A stretch of DNA of 64,000 nucleotides from Pseudoxanthomonas sp. CF385 (GCF_900104255.1 NZ_FNKZ01000001.1:1952001-2016000), one strand, 5' to 3'. Counted from the first letter of the stretch, positions 27,338-38,443 are shown. The notes: generated from the sequence alone by a model not told the origin. Program-made: numbers and translations.

Positions 27338-30166
27338 TTACTCGGCGACGTTGTCGCTGCCGAGCTTGTTGACCAGCGCATCGGCGACCAGTTTCAGCTG
27401 CTCCTCGACGTGCTCGGCGAAATGGCCGGCGGCGGGCGAGGGCGAGCGCGGGCGACCCGCGTAATGCAGCGTCTGCTTGTCGGCCAGGCAGGCCTGCAGG
27501 TGGTGCTTGATCTGGTACCACGCGCCTTGGTTCTGCGGCTCTTCTTGGCACCAGATGACTTCGGTGGCCTTGCCGTAGCGCTTGAGTTCGGCGGCGAGCT
27601 GCTCGCGCGGGAACGGGTAGAGCTGTTCGACGCGCAGGATCGCCACGTCGTCCTGGCCGCGCTTCTGCGCATCTTCCAGCAGGTCGTAATAGACCTTGCC
27701 CGAACATGCGACGACGCGCTTGACCTTCTTCGCGTCCGCGGCGGCGTCCGGGATCAGGTGCTGGAATTCGCCGTTGGCCAGGTCGTCCAGGGTGGACACC
27801 GCCAGCTTGTGGCGCAGCAGCGACTTCGGCGTCATGACGATCAGCGGCTTGCGCGTGGTCATGCGCATCTGCCTGCGCAGCATGTGGTAGGCCTGGGCCG
27901 GCGTGGTCGGCACGCAGACCAGCATGTTCTCCAGCGCGCACAGCTGCAGGAAGCGCTCCAGGCGCGCCGAGCTGTGCTCGGGGCCCTGGCCTTCGTAGCC
28001 GTGCGGCAGCAGCAGGGTCAGGCCGCTGATGCGTCCCCACTTGGCTTCGCCCGCGGCGATGAACTGGTCGATCACCACCTGCGCGCCGTTGGCGAAGTCG
28101 CCGAACTGCGCTTCCCAGATGCACAGCGTGTTGGGATCGGTGGTCGAAAAGCCGTACTCGAACGCCATGACCGCTTCCTCGCTCAGCAGCGAGTCGATGA
28201 CGGTGGCCTGTTCGGGCTGTTCCACCAACTGGCGCAACGGCAGGTAATAGCTGTCGGTCTTCTGGTCGTGGAGGATCGCGTGGCGGTGGAAGAACGTGCC
28301 CCGGCCCGCGTCCTGGCCGACCAGGCGCAGGCCGTGGCCTTCGGCCAGCAGGGTGGCGTAGGCGAGGTTCTCGGCGAAGCCCCAGTCGCCCGGCAGTTCG
28401 CCGGCGGCCATCTTCACGCGGTCTTCGTAGATCTTGGCCACGCGCGGGTGCAGCACGACGCCGGCCGGGATGGTGGTGATGATCTTGGCCAGCGAATCCA
28501 GCGACTTGCGCTTGACCTTGGTGTCGACCGGATCGCTGACCTTCCCGGACAGGTAGCGCGACCAGTCGATCGCCAGCTCGTCGCCCTTCTGCTTGGCGAG
28601 CTCGGTGGTGACTTCGCCGGAATCCAGCTTGTTGCGGAACTCGTCCGCCAGCGCCTTGCCGCCCTCGGCGGGGATCACGCCGGCGCCTTCCAGCTTCGCG
28701 GCGTACATTTCGCGCGTCGTCGCGTGCTTGCGGATGGTCTGGTACATCACCGGCTGCGTGGCCGCCGGCTCGTCGGCCTCGTTGTGGCCGTGGCGGCGAT
28801 AGCACACCAGGTCGATGACCACGTCCTTCTTGAACTGCTGGCGGAAGTCGTAGGCGAGCTGCGCCACGAAGACCACCGCTTCCGGATCGTCGCCGTTCAC
28901 ATGGAACACCGGCGCGCCGACCATCTTGGCCACGTCGGTGCAGTACAGCGTGGAGCGCGAGTCTTCCTTGTTGCTGGTGGTGAAGCCGATCTGGTTGTTG
29001 ATGACGATGTGCAGCGTGCCGCCGACGGCGAAACCGCGCGCCTGCGACATCTGGAACAGCTCCATCACCACGCCCTGGCCAGCGAACGCGGCGTCGCCGT
29101 GCATGATGATCGGCAGTACGGCCTGGCGCGCGGCGTCGCTGCGGCGCTCCTGGCGCGAGCGGACGCTGCCGGCCACGACCGGGTCCACGATCTCGAGGTG
29201 CGACGGGTTGAAGGCCAGCGCCAGGTGGACCGGTCCACCGGGGGTGGCGATGTCGGCGGAGAAGCCCATGTGGTACTTCACGTCGCCGGCGTGGGCCAGG
29301 CTGTTGTCGTGCTCGAACTTGCCTTCGAACTCGTCGAACAGCTTGCGCGGGCTCTTGCCCAGCGTGTTGACCAGCACGTTCAAGCGGCCGCGGTGGGCCA
29401 TGCCGACCACGATGTCCTTGACCCCGCCTTCGCCCGCGCTCCGGATGGTGGTGTCCAGCAGCGGGATCAGCGCGTCGCCGCCCTCCAGCGAGAAGCGCTT
29501 CTGGCCGACGTACTTGGTGTGCAGATAGCGCTCCAGGCCCTCGGCGGCGGTCAGGCGCTCGAGGGTGCGGCGCTTGGCATCGTCGGACAGGCCGAACTGG
29601 CCGCCGGCGGTCTCGAGGCGCTGGTACAGCCACTGGCGCTGCTCGACTTCCGAGATGTGCATGAACTCCACACCGATCGGGCCGGTGTAGGTGGCCTTCA
29701 GCCGCGCCAGCAGGTCGCGCAGCTTCATGCGCGCGTGGCCACCGACATTGCCGGTGCTGAACTCGCTGTCCAGGTCCTTGTCGGAGAGGTCGTGGAACGA
29801 CAGCTCCAGATCGGGCGGATTGACCGGCGGGGTCAGGCCCAGCGGGTCGATCTGCGCGCCGAGGTGGCCGCGCGAACGGTAGGCGGTGATCAGGCGGCCG
29901 ATGTTGCGCTCGCGCTCGTCGCCACCCGCGGCCACGACGTGGCCGTTGTTGGCGGCCTGGCGGGCCGCCTCGGTGATCTGCTGGATCACCACCGAGTGGG
30001 GGACGTCACCGGCCTCGTGACCCTTGAATCCGTCGAAGTAGGCCTTCCACTTGGGGCCCACGCTGTCCGGGGCGACGAGGTACTGCTCGTACAGGTCTTC
30101 GACGTAGGAGGCGTTGCCCCCGTTGAGCTGCGAGGATTGCGCGAACTGCTTCAGGAGATTGTCCAC
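27338..30166 (-). CDS. sucA: 2-oxoglutarate dehydrogenase E1 component
   Basis: A 942-residue thiamine-diphosphate enzyme that decarboxylates 2-oxoglutarate and succinylates the lipoyl arm of SucB. The conserved N-terminus [20 protein letters not shown], the ThDP-site region [20 protein letters not shown] and GDAAFAGQG are visible, as is the C-terminal transketolase-like domain with [21 protein letters not shown] place the start at GTG 30166, where xanthomonad SucA proteins begin as I recall. An ATG at 30238 in frame would add 24 residues. A TATAAT lies at 30255-30260. It opens the sucA-sucB-lpdA operon. Confidence 0.94.
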   Translation of the reverse strand: MDNLLKQFAQSSQLNGGNASYVEDLYEQYLVAPDSVGPKWKAYFDGFKGHEAGDVPHSVVIQQITEAARQAANNGHVVAAGGDERERNIGRLITAYRSRGHLGAQIDPLGLTPPVNPPDLELSFHDLSDKDLDSEFSTGNVGGHARMKLRDLLARLKATYTGPIGVEFMHISEVEQRQWLYQRLETAGGQFGLSDDAKRRTLERLTAAEGLERYLHTKYVGQKRFSLEGGDALIPLLDTTIRSAGEGGVKDIVVGMAHRGRLNVLVNTLGKSPRKLFDEFEGKFEHDNSLAHAGDVKYHMGFSADIATPGGPVHLALAFNPSHLEIVDPVVAGSVRSRQERRSDAARQAVLPIIMHGDAAFAGQGVVMELFQMSQARGFAVGGTLHIVINNQIGFTTSNKEDSRSTLYCTDVAKMVGAPVFHVNGDDPEAVVFVAQLAYDFRQQFKKDVVIDLVCYRRHGHNEADEPAATQPVMYQTIRKHATTREMYAAKLEGAGVIPAEGGKALADEFRNKLDSGEVTTELAKQKGDELAIDWSRYLSGKVSDPVDTKVKRKSLDSLAKIITTIPAGVVLHPRVAKIYEDRVKMAAGELPGDWGFAENLAYATLLAEGHGLRLVGQDAGRGTFFHRHAILHDQKTDSYYLPLRQLVEQPEQATVIDSLLSEEAVMAFEYGFSTTDPNTLCIWEAQFGDFANGAQVVIDQFIAAGEAKWGRISGLTLLLPHGYEGQGPEHSSARLERFLQLCALENMLVCVPTTPAQAYHMLRRQMRMTTRKPLIVMTPKSLLRHKLAVSTLDDLANGEFQHLIPDAAADAKKVKRVVACSGKVYYDLLEDAQKRGQDDVAILRVEQLYPFPREQLAAELKRYGKATEVIWCQEEPQNQGAWYQIKHHLQACLADKQTLHYAGRPRSPSPAAGHFAEHVEEQLKLVADALVNKLGSDNVAE

Positions 30167-30254
30167 GATGGCGATGGCGTGCTGTGGGGTAGTCGGGGAG
30201 GCGCTTACGGTCCATGTCGCGCGATGTCCGACGGACATGGACGAAAACCCAGAA

Positions 30255-30260
30255 ATTATA
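30255..30260 (-). promoter_or_regulatory. Consensus -10 box (TATAAT) for the suc operon
   Basis: A perfect TATAAT reads leftward 16 bp before the in-frame ATG at 30238 and about 88 bp before the preferred GTG at 30166. No good -35 hexamer stands at 16-18 bp, so the promoter may need an activator. Confidence 0.55.
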
Positions 30261-30354
30261 CCCCCATGCCGGGAAGGGGGCGTAACCGGATTGGACTAAA
30301 GACGCAGGGCACGGGTCCACGAAGGCCGTCGTGGCGAGGTTTCGGAGGCTTCTA

Positions 30355-31260
30355 TCAGAGGCCGAGCGCGCGGAATTCCGTGACCGGGCGCGCGCGTTCC
30401 CACATCTGCGTGAACTCGTTGCGCAACTGGCGGGCGCGGCCCGCATGCTCGAGGCCGGCCTCGCCATCGAAGCGATGGCCCAGCGGGCGGTAGTAGTAGC
30501 CGTGGTCGTCGTTGGCGACGAAGGCGGCCGTATAGGGCAGGTCCACCGGGTCCTGCACTTCGCGGAACTGGAAGACGCTGGGCAGCCGTTGGCCCAGGCC
30601 GATCAGGGGGGCGAGCGCCTGCTGGGGCGTGGTGGCGTCCTGCAGGAGCACCTGGACCTGCACGCCGGTGCGGTGGGTGGCGAAGCGGCGCAGGGCGTCC
30701 ATTACGGGTGATGCGTCCCACAGCCCGGGGTCGAGCGCGCGGCTGTAGATCGCCAGCGAGCGACGCGCCTGCACGACGACGGCGCTGGTGATGGCCACAG
30801 CCTCGGCCCGGTGGGCGATGGTGGCCGTGCCGCCCAGGACCCGGCGCATGCCCTGGTGCTCGATGCCGGCCTCGAAGAATCGCTCGCCTTCGGGCAGGAA
30901 ACCCTGGCGTGCGTAGAACCGTTCGGCCTCCACCTGCGCATGCAGGGATACCGCCGGCCACTGGCGCCGACGGGCTTCGGCCAGCAGGGCGTGCAGCAGG
31001 GCCTCTCCGACACCCCGGTTGCGCCACGCAGACAGCACCGCCATGCGGCCGATCCGGTGGTCCGGGGTGAGCCGGCCGGTACCGATGGGCTGCCCGTCAG
31101 CGTCGCGGGCGATCACGTGGTGGCACAGCGGGTCGAGGGCGTCCCGTTCGAGCTCGCTGGGCACGCCCTGTTCCTCGACGAACACCACGTCGCGGATCCG
31201 TCGCAGGTCATCCAGCGCGGTGGTGTAGTCGACCGCATCCACGCGATAGTCGATGCTCAT
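30355..31260 (-). CDS. GNAT N-acetyltransferase fused to a PLD-like C-terminal domain
   Basis: A 301-residue two-domain protein. Residues about 5-145 are a GCN5-type acetyltransferase of the ElaA/YjdJ-like class: VFVEEQGVPSELERDALDP, GRMAVLSAWRNRGVGEALL (acetyl-CoA loop) and AERFYARQGFLPEG. From about 155, AVVVQARRSLAIYSRALDP, VQVQVLLQDATTP and FVANDDHGYYYRPL resemble one half of a phospholipase-D-like fold but lack the HxK catalytic motif. The fusion is not described in function. The ATG overlaps the roxA stop (ATGA), so it is coupled to roxA. Confidence 0.75.
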   Translation of the reverse strand: MSIDYRVDAVDYTTALDDLRRIRDVVFVEEQGVPSELERDALDPLCHHVIARDADGQPIGTGRLTPDHRIGRMAVLSAWRNRGVGEALLHALLAEARRRQWPAVSLHAQVEAERFYARQGFLPEGERFFEAGIEHQGMRRVLGGTATIAHRAEAVAITSAVVVQARRSLAIYSRALDPGLWDASPVMDALRRFATHRTGVQVQVLLQDATTPQQALAPLIGLGQRLPSVFQFREVQDPVDLPYTAAFVANDDHGYYYRPLGHRFDGEAGLEHAGRARQLRNEFTQMWERARPVTEFRALGL

Positions 31261-32513
31261 GGGGCCTCGCCCTCCCCGTCCGGATCGTCATCGTCCAGGG
31301 CCAGTTGGTAATGGCCCTGTGCGGCGAGGGCCATGACCGCGTCGCGGCCGGCGGCGCTGAGCGCGGTGTAGGTCGCGCCGTCGAGCGTGTCGAGGGCCGC
31401 GAGCTGGCGGGCATCCTTCACCGGCAGTACGTAGTCCACGCCGTTGCAGAACAGCGTCGCGTCCTTGTGCCGGCGGCGCCAGGCGAAGCGCGAGAAGGGA
31501 TGGCGGAGCAGCTGCGCGCCCTGCTGCAGGTCCCACTCCAGCTCGATCCGCGAGCGGGCGTCGGGGCCCGGCATCACGTCGCCGGAGGCGCGGTAGGTGG
31601 TGATGAACCGGCCGAACCAGTCGCCCACGCGGTCTGGATCGTTCATGCGCAGGGCATTCAGGGCCTCGATCACGCGCTCCATCGCGCGCGCATCGATCTC
31701 GTACGGGTCCTGCGGCGCCGTGAGGTCTTCGTCGTGGTAGCGGAGCGCCTCGTCGGCGTCGGCCACCAGGGTGTCCAGGTAGTCGGCGATCAGTTCGGCC
31801 GAGGACGGCGCGCGCATGCCGACCGAGAAGGTCAGGCACGGATTCTCTGCCACGCCGTGGTGCGGCACCAGCGGCGGCAGGTACAGCATGTCGCCGGGGG
31901 AGAGCACCCATTCGTGGGTGGGTTCGAAGGTGCGCAGCAGCTTGATCGCCACGTCCTCCTGGAACCCGAGGTCGGGCGCCGGCCTCCCCATCGCCACGCG
32001 CGCGTCGATCATCCAGCGGCGTTCGCCCTGCGCCTGCAGCAGGAACACGTCGTAGTGGTCCACGTGCGCGCCGACCGAGCCGCCGGTGGCCGCGAAGCTG
32101 ATCATGATGTCGTCCACCCGCCAACGCGGCAGGAAGCGGAACTGCTCCAGCAGCGTGCGGATGTCGGCATCCCACTTGTCGACGTCCTGCACCAGCAGGG
32201 TCCAGTCGTGGTCGGGCAGGCCGGGGAAATCCTCTTCCTGGAACGGGCCGGTGCGCACGTCCCACGTGCCGGCGGCGCGATCGAAACTGATCATCCGCGC
32301 CAGCACCCCTTCTTCGCAGGCCAGGCCGGCGAGGTCTTCCGGCTGCACCGGCGTTTCGAAGTCCGGGAAGGCGTTGCGGATCAGCAGCGGCCGCTTGTGC
32401 CAATAGTCGCGCAGGAAGCGTTCCGCGGGCATGCCCAGCGGATGCTCGCGCGTGGCCTGGATCTCGAACGGCAGCGCGGTGGCGGGACGGGAGGCGGTGG
32501 TCTTCTTGGTCAT
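31257..32513 (-). CDS. roxA: Ribosomal protein arginine hydroxylase RoxA (YcfD, JmjC-type)
   Basis: A 418-residue Fe(II)/2-oxoglutarate oxygenase. E. coli YcfD hydroxylates Arg81 of ribosomal protein L16. Iron ligands are visible: His150 and Asp152 in VGAHVDHYDVFLLQ, and the distal His218 in PPLVPHHGVAENP. The opening LGMPAERFLRDYWHKRPLLI is typical, and the C-terminal half carries the dimerisation and winged-helix parts. Normal family length is about 370-420. Its start codon context and the 80 bp gap to the metallo-beta-lactamase gene suggest an operon from purB. Confidence 0.9.
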   Translation of the reverse strand: MTKKTTASRPATALPFEIQATREHPLGMPAERFLRDYWHKRPLLIRNAFPDFETPVQPEDLAGLACEEGVLARMISFDRAAGTWDVRTGPFQEEDFPGLPDHDWTLLVQDVDKWDADIRTLLEQFRFLPRWRVDDIMISFAATGGSVGAHVDHYDVFLLQAQGERRWMIDARVAMGRPAPDLGFQEDVAIKLLRTFEPTHEWVLSPGDMLYLPPLVPHHGVAENPCLTFSVGMRAPSSAELIADYLDTLVADADEALRYHDEDLTAPQDPYEIDARAMERVIEALNALRMNDPDRVGDWFGRFITTYRASGDVMPGPDARSRIELEWDLQQGAQLLRHPFSRFAWRRRHKDATLFCNGVDYVLPVKDARQLAALDTLDGATYTALSAAGRDAVMALAAQGHYQLALDDDDPDGEGEAP

Positions 32514-32593
32514 GGGCGGTGAGGGGCCGGTGGGCACAACAAATAAAGGAGCGTCAGGATCGCGACGGACGCCGGGCCCGTCATTGATGCCGA

Positions 32594-33505
32594 TCAAGGG
32601 CGAGGCGTGGCGGCGGACGACGATGCCGCTTCGTCCGACAGGCGTTTGTCCAGGCGCTGGGTCGCGGCGTTCGCGTACGCACGGCAGGCGCCGGTATCGG
32701 AGAGCGGCGCCTGGGCGCCGGGGCCGATCCGGGTCCACAGCCGGCTCGCCGACGGATGCGGCGTGACCAGCACGTCGCAGTCCAGCGCAGCGATCCTCGC
32801 CAGCGTGTCGCGAAACGCCGCCACGTAACCGGGGTGCGCGTGTTCGTCGCTGTAGCGGTACACATCGTCGGAGATCGCCGTCAGGCTGTCGGCGTAGACC
32901 ATCTGGTGGCAGACATCGCCTTCGCAGCTGCGCCAGGTCCAGCTGGTGCCGCCCGGCGTATGGCCGGGCGATGCGATGGCCTGCAAGGCCAGCGGGCCGA
33001 CGCGCACGACGCCATCGTCGGCAAGGGCGACGACGCGTTCGACCGGGGCGAGGGGCTCGGACACTTCGAATTGCGGATCGCTACGATCGGGCTTGCCGCG
33101 CTTCAGCACGCCCACGGCCGGCGCGCGCGCATACACGGGCGCAGCGGTGGCCCGCTGGAGCTCGGCCAGGCTCCCCGCATGGTCGTGGTGTTCGTGCGAG
33201 AAGACGATGGCGCGCACATCCTCGGGTTTGAAGCCCAGGGCGCGGATGTTGGCCAGGATCTGCGGGCCAGCCTGGGGTGTGGCCGCATCGATCAGGATGT
33301 GGCCGGCGTCGGAGGTCACCAGCAGCGCGCTGATCCCGCACGTGCCGACGAACCATGTGTTGCCGTACACGCGCAGCGGGGTGGCAGGATCGTTCCAACC
33401 GGCGTCGTCGGCGCACGCTTTTGCGGCGGGCGCATCGGTCGCGGCGGCCGCGAACGGCAGCGCGAGGGCGATCAGGCAGGCGATGAAGCGGCAGCGCAGG
33501 GTCAT
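32594..33505 (-). CDS. Subclass B3 metallo-beta-lactamase
   Basis: A 303-residue protein with a signal peptide (to about residue 22), hence periplasmic. All zinc ligands of subclass B3 are present: His104, His106, Asp108 and His109 in [10 protein letters not shown], His182 in [11 protein letters not shown], and His250 in [11 protein letters not shown]. The segment [18 protein letters not shown] is typical of B3 enzymes such as L1 of Stenotrophomonas. It should hydrolyse beta-lactams, possibly carbapenems, but substrate range cannot be read from sequence. The gene overlaps the upstream VOC gene by 4 bases and sits in a purB-led group, which indicates a chromosomal, resident gene rather than an acquired cassette. 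Confidence 0.87.
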   Translation of the reverse strand: MTLRCRFIACLIALALPFAAAATDAPAAKACADDAGWNDPATPLRVYGNTWFVGTCGISALLVTSDAGHILIDAATPQAGPQILANIRALGFKPEDVRAIVFSHEHHDHAGSLAELQRATAAPVYARAPAVGVLKRGKPDRSDPQFEVSEPLAPVERVVALADDGVVRVGPLALQAIASPGHTPGGTSWTWRSCEGDVCHQMVYADSLTAISDDVYRYSDEHAHPGYVAAFRDTLARIAALDCDVLVTPHPSASRLWTRIGPGAQAPLSDTGACRAYANAATQRLDKRLSDEAASSSAATPRP

Positions 33506-33900
33506 GTGGCGATCTCGTCGTAGCCACGGTTGACGAACTGCAGCAGGCACCAGCCATGGCCCCAGGGATCGGCCAGCCGCACGATGCGGCCCCAGTTCGC
33601 TTCGCGGATGTCGGTTTCCTGCCGCAGTCCGGCCGTGAGGGCGCGGGCCAGGGCAGGTTCCAGGTGATCCACCACGACGTCCAGGTGCACCGGCGTCCAG
33701 TGGCGGGCGTAATCACGGCGCGCGTCGGCGGCGGCAACGGACCCGGCGGGGTTCTGCAGCACATAGATCGGCGCCTGCGCGCCGAGCAGCTCCACGCTGC
33801 CATCGCCGAAGCGGCGCCCCGCAGTGAGGCCGAAGGCGTGCGTGTACAACGCCTCGGCGGCAGGCAGGTCGGGCACGTCGATGTTGATCAGCAGGTGCAT
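33502..33900 (-). CDS. VOC/glyoxalase-fold protein
   Basis: A 132-residue vicinal-oxygen-chelate protein. It has two beta-alpha-beta modules: [23 protein letters not shown] at the start and [21 protein letters not shown] in the second half, ending with [18 protein letters not shown]. Possible metal ligands are His72 and residues in DPWGHG. Glyoxalase, dioxygenase and antibiotic-binding proteins share this fold, so the activity is open. The ATGA overlap with the B3 beta-lactamase gene is notable. Confidence 0.83.
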   Translation of the reverse strand: MHLLINIDVPDLPAAEALYTHAFGLTAGRRFGDGSVELLGAQAPIYVLQNPAGSVAAADARRDYARHWTPVHLDVVVDHLEPALARALTAGLRQETDIREANWGRIVRLADPWGHGWCLLQFVNRGYDEIAT

Positions 33901-33921
33901 CGTCGTTCCCGCCTCCGCGGG

Positions 33922-35319
<1,398 letters not shown>

Positions 35320-35321
35320 TC

Positions 35322-35327
35322 ATTTTA
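35322..35327 (-). promoter_or_regulatory. Candidate -10 box (TAAAAT) for purB
   Basis: TAAAAT reads leftward 33 bp before the purB ATG, in the 140 bp divergent gap with fumC. The -35 region is weak. No PurR-type palindrome was recognised. Confidence 0.4.
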
Positions 35328-35429
35328 CCCCGGGAAGCGGCCGAACCGGCCTGGCGTATCCTGTCGGCCCCGCCAGCCACCGGCCTTCAGCCGGTGCGCA
35401 AGCCGTGAATTCCTGCCAGGAGACGGTGC

Positions 35430-36851
35430 ATGACCAGCAAGAAGACCGCGGGCCGCACCCGCGTCGAACACGACAGCATGGGCGAACTGCGGGTTCCCGC
35501 GGACGCGCTCTGGGGCGCCCAGACGCAGCGGGCCGTGCAGAACTTCCCGATTTCCGGCCGGCCGATGCCGCGCGGGTTCATCCGCGCGCTGGGTCTGGTC
35601 AAGGCCGCCGCCGCGGAGGTCAACGCAGGCCTGGGCCTGCTGCCCAAGGGCGTCGCCAAGGCCGTGCAGGTAGCCGCGAACGAGGTCGCACGTGGCGATC
35701 ACGACGCCCACTTTCCGATCGATGTCTACCAGACCGGCTCGGGCACTTCGTCCAACATGAATGCCAACGAGGTGATCGCCACCCTGGCCTCGCGCGCGGG
35801 CAAGGTGCAGGTCCACCCGAACGATCACGTCAACCTCGGCCAGAGTTCGAACGACGTCATCCCCACGGCCATCCGCGTGGCCGCACAGCTGGCGGCGGTC
35901 GAAGACCTGCTGCCGGCGATCAAGCACCTGCGCAAGACGATCGATGCGCGGGGTCGCGCGCTGGGCAAGGTGGTCAAGACCGGCCGCACGCACCTGATGG
36001 ACGCCATGCCGCTGACCTTCGGCCAGGAGTTCTCGGCGTGGTCGGCGCAACTGTCGTCCGCGCAGGCACGTATCGAGGACACCCTGAAGCGCGTGCGCCG
36101 GTTGCCGTTGGGCGGCACGGCGATCGGCACCGGGATCAACGCCGATCCGCGCTTCGGCGCGCGCGTGGCGAAGGCGCTGTCGGCCGACACCGGCACCCGC
36201 TTCGAAAGCGCGGCCAACAAGTTCGAAGGCCTGGCCGCGCAGGACGATGCCGTCGAACTGTCGGGCCAGCTCACTGCGCTGGCCGTGGCCCTGACCAAGA
36301 TCGCCAACGACCTGCGCTGGATGAATTCCGGGCCGCTGGCCGGCCTGGGCGAAGTGGAGCTCCCGGCACTGCAGCCCGGCAGTTCGATCATGCCCGGCAA
36401 GGTGAACCCGGTGATCCCCGAAGCGACCGTGATGGTCTGCGCGCAGGTGATGGGTTACCACACCGCGGTGACGGTGGCGGGCCAGACCGGCAACTTCCAG
36501 CTCAACGTCACCCTGCCGCTGATCGCGCACAACCTGCTGGATGCGATGCACCTGCTGTCGAACGTGTCGCGGCTGCTGGCGGACGACTGCATCGCGGGGC
36601 TGAAGGTGCGCGATGCGCGGGTCAAGGAAGCGCTGGACCGCAATCCGATCCTGGTGACGGCGCTGAACCCGGTGATCGGCTACGAGAAGGGTGCCGCCAT
36701 CGCCAAGCAGGCGTACAAGCAGAACCGGCCTGTACTGGATGTGGCGCGCGAGGTCACCGGGTTGCCGGAGAAGACGCTGAAGCCGCTGCTGGATCCGGCC
36801 GTGCTCGCCAAGGGCGGCATCCACGGCAAGGCGGGCGGCGGAGGCGGTTGA
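35430..36851 (+). CDS. fumC: Class II fumarate hydratase
   Basis: A 473-residue oxygen-stable fumarase of the TCA cycle, converting fumarate and malate. Signature segments are SGSGTSSNMNANEV near residue 106, HVNLGQSSNDVIPTA, KTGRTHLMDAMPLTFGQE, and GSSIMPGKVNPVIPE at about 318-332 with the mobile catalytic Ser. N-terminal RVEHDSMGELRVPADALWGAQT is the normal start. AGGAG stands before the ATG. Seven residues longer at the C-terminus with a Gly run. Confidence 0.96.
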   Translation: MTSKKTAGRTRVEHDSMGELRVPADALWGAQTQRAVQNFPISGRPMPRGFIRALGLVKAAAAEVNAGLGLLPKGVAKAVQVAANEVARGDHDAHFPIDVYQTGSGTSSNMNANEVIATLASRAGKVQVHPNDHVNLGQSSNDVIPTAIRVAAQLAAVEDLLPAIKHLRKTIDARGRALGKVVKTGRTHLMDAMPLTFGQEFSAWSAQLSSAQARIEDTLKRVRRLPLGGTAIGTGINADPRFGARVAKALSADTGTRFESAANKFEGLAAQDDAVELSGQLTALAVALTKIANDLRWMNSGPLAGLGEVELPALQPGSSIMPGKVNPVIPEATVMVCAQVMGYHTAVTVAGQTGNFQLNVTLPLIAHNLLDAMHLLSNVSRLLADDCIAGLKVRDARVKEALDRNPILVTALNPVIGYEKGAAIAKQAYKQNRPVLDVAREVTGLPEKTLKPLLDPAVLAKGGIHGKAGGGGG

Positions 36852-36893
36852 ACCCGTCCGCCGTGGTGCGGCGGCGGATCGTATTCGACGGGA

Positions 36894-37565
36894 TCAGGGC
36901 TTGGCCGGCTCCGCCGCAGCGGCGTCGGCTTCCGAGGCGGCATTCTTCGCGCCGCCGTCGTCGTCCTTGATCGCCTGGCCGATGGCGCGGCCGACGTCTT
37001 CGCCGGCCTCGTGGCTTTCGTTCTGCTCGGTACGGCAATCCTCGACATCGCCTTCGTCCATGGAGGCATACGGCAGGAAGGCGGGGAGGGCGGCGGCGAG
37101 TTCCTGCTGCGCCTTGTACAGGCCCGGCAGGCGGTCGCAGATCTTCATCGCTTCGGCTTCGACCTTCTTGGCTTCCGCCTCGATCTCCTTGTCGATCTGG
37201 TCCGGGTTGCCGCTGAAGATGCCCTTCACCGCGGCGCCCACCGCCTTGCCGGCGAGCTTGGCGCCTTCCTTGCCGGTGGCGATGCCGGCATCGGCGATGC
37301 CGCCCAGTTCGCGGTGGTAAGCCACCAGCAGCGCGCGCTGCGCGTCGTTCACCTCGACTTTCTTGCCGTCGATGATGAAGTCGCCCTTGGCGGATATTTC
37401 CGCCTTCGGCTGGCCGGTCGCGTTGAGCGTGAGGTTCTGGCCCCACAACGCGCCGGACGCTTCGATGCGGGTGCCGGAATCGGGCGCCTTGTCCTTGCCC
37501 GAACAGGCGGACAGGAGGACGAGGGAGAGCGCGAATGCGAGCGGTGCGAATCGGGTCATGGTCAT
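36894..37565 (-). CDS. YggN/DUF2884-like lipoprotein (copy A)
   Basis: A 223-residue lipoprotein; the signal peptide ends LLSAC (Cys about 21). The core AEISAKGDFIIDGKKVEVND followed by QRALLVAYHRELGGIADAG matches the YggN/DUF2884 pattern. The later CDRLPGLYKAQQELAAALPAFLPYASMDEGDVEDC closely parallels copy B at 38444. A Lys/Glu-rich helix (SGNPDQIDKEIEAEAKKVEAEA) lies between, and the tail is Ala/Glu-rich. Envelope location, function unknown. It is the last gene of the GntR-ABC operon, 10 bp after the GIN-domain gene. Confidence 0.75.
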   Translation of the reverse strand: MTMTRFAPLAFALSLVLLSACSGKDKAPDSGTRIEASGALWGQNLTLNATGQPKAEISAKGDFIIDGKKVEVNDAQRALLVAYHRELGGIADAGIATGKEGAKLAGKAVGAAVKGIFSGNPDQIDKEIEAEAKKVEAEAMKICDRLPGLYKAQQELAAALPAFLPYASMDEGDVEDCRTEQNESHEAGEDVGRAIGQAIKDDDGGAKNAASEADAAAAEPAKP

Positions 37566-37575
37566 TCCTTGGAAC

Positions 37576-38418
37576 TCAATGATGTTTCGGGAGATCGATG
37601 GCGCCCTTCACGCCTTCGTGGTGCACGTCGCCGCTGCCGATGGAGCGCACGGTGAGCGCGCCCGCGACGTTGCGGGCTTCCACGCCGCCGGAGCCGACCG
37701 ACCCGACGACGACGTCGCCGCCGACATCGCGTACTTCGGCGTCGCCGGAACCGATCGAGCCGATCTCGACGCTGCCGGTGCCGCGCACCAGGGTGAAGTC
37801 GCCCGAGCCGATGCTGCCGACATGGACGGCACCGCGAACGCCCCGTGCGGTGACATCGCCGGAGCCGATGGAGATCACGCGCACCGCGCCGACATCGTCC
37901 AGTTCGATGTCGCCGGAACCGACCGACACCGCTGCCAGTCCGCGGATGCCGCGTGCGGCGACATCGCCGGAACCCACGTCGGCGCTCAGCACCGGCGAGC
38001 CGGTGACGACCGCATCGCCGGAGCCGACCTTGAGCTGCACGGGGAGGGTGTCCGGGAGGGTCACCGACAGGGTCTGGTAGGCGTAGTTGTTGCCGAAGAA
38101 CACGCCACTGAAGCGCCCCTCGCGCCAGACGCGCACCACCAGCTTGTCGCCGACGCGTTCCTGGGACAGCTTCAGGCTGGGCAGCGCATCGGCCTGCGAC
38201 GCGCAGGCCTTGCCTTGCAGCGAGACGGCCGCGCCGGGCGAGGCGTCCACGCGCAGGTCGTTGTGGCCGATGTCGAACACGATGGCCTTGGCGCCGGCCG
38301 TGTCCAGCTTCAACTGGCGCGGGGCGGAATGCTTGCAGTGTTCCCCCTGCGCGAACGCGGGTGCCGCGAGCAGCGCGGTCGCGAGGAACAGCAAGGGGGC
38401 GGTGGTCGACATGCGCAT
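37576..38418 (-). CDS. Exported GIN-domain (DUF2807) beta-solenoid protein
   Basis: A 280-residue protein with a signal peptide ending AFA-QG near residue 24. From about residue 125, eight copies of a (S/V/D)(I/V)GSGD turn recur every 17-19 residues (the seventh is GSGG), as in putative auto-transporter adhesin head GIN domains, which fold as right-handed beta-solenoids. The region from 25 to 125 holds the edge sheet and two Cys (in EHCKHSA and KACASQA). It should be periplasmic. The role is unknown. It is flanked by two YggN-like lipoproteins in one operon. Confidence 0.82.
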   Translation of the reverse strand: MRMSTTAPLLFLATALLAAPAFAQGEHCKHSAPRQLKLDTAGAKAIVFDIGHNDLRVDASPGAAVSLQGKACASQADALPSLKLSQERVGDKLVVRVWREGRFSGVFFGNNYAYQTLSVTLPDTLPVQLKVGSGDAVVTGSPVLSADVGSGDVAARGIRGLAAVSVGSGDIELDDVGAVRVISIGSGDVTARGVRGAVHVGSIGSGDFTLVRGTGSVEIGSIGSGDAEVRDVGGDVVVGSVGSGGVEARNVAGALTVRSIGSGDVHHEGVKGAIDLPKHH

Positions 38419-38443
38419 GCGGTCGTTCTCCGGGTGGCGGGAA

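Noticed and set aside
30238..30238. ATG at 30238 as sucA start
   Set aside because: Would add 24 residues not typical of SucA; kept only as an alternative.
26804..30493. 1229-codon open frame on the plus strand opposite sucA
   Set aside because: It mirrors sucA codons in GC-rich DNA, has a biased low-complexity composition and no start site; sucA and sucB have full motifs.
37620..38040. Repeats in the GIN gene as a CRISPR-like array
   Set aside because: Repeats are degenerate at DNA level, in frame, and encode a known solenoid turn.
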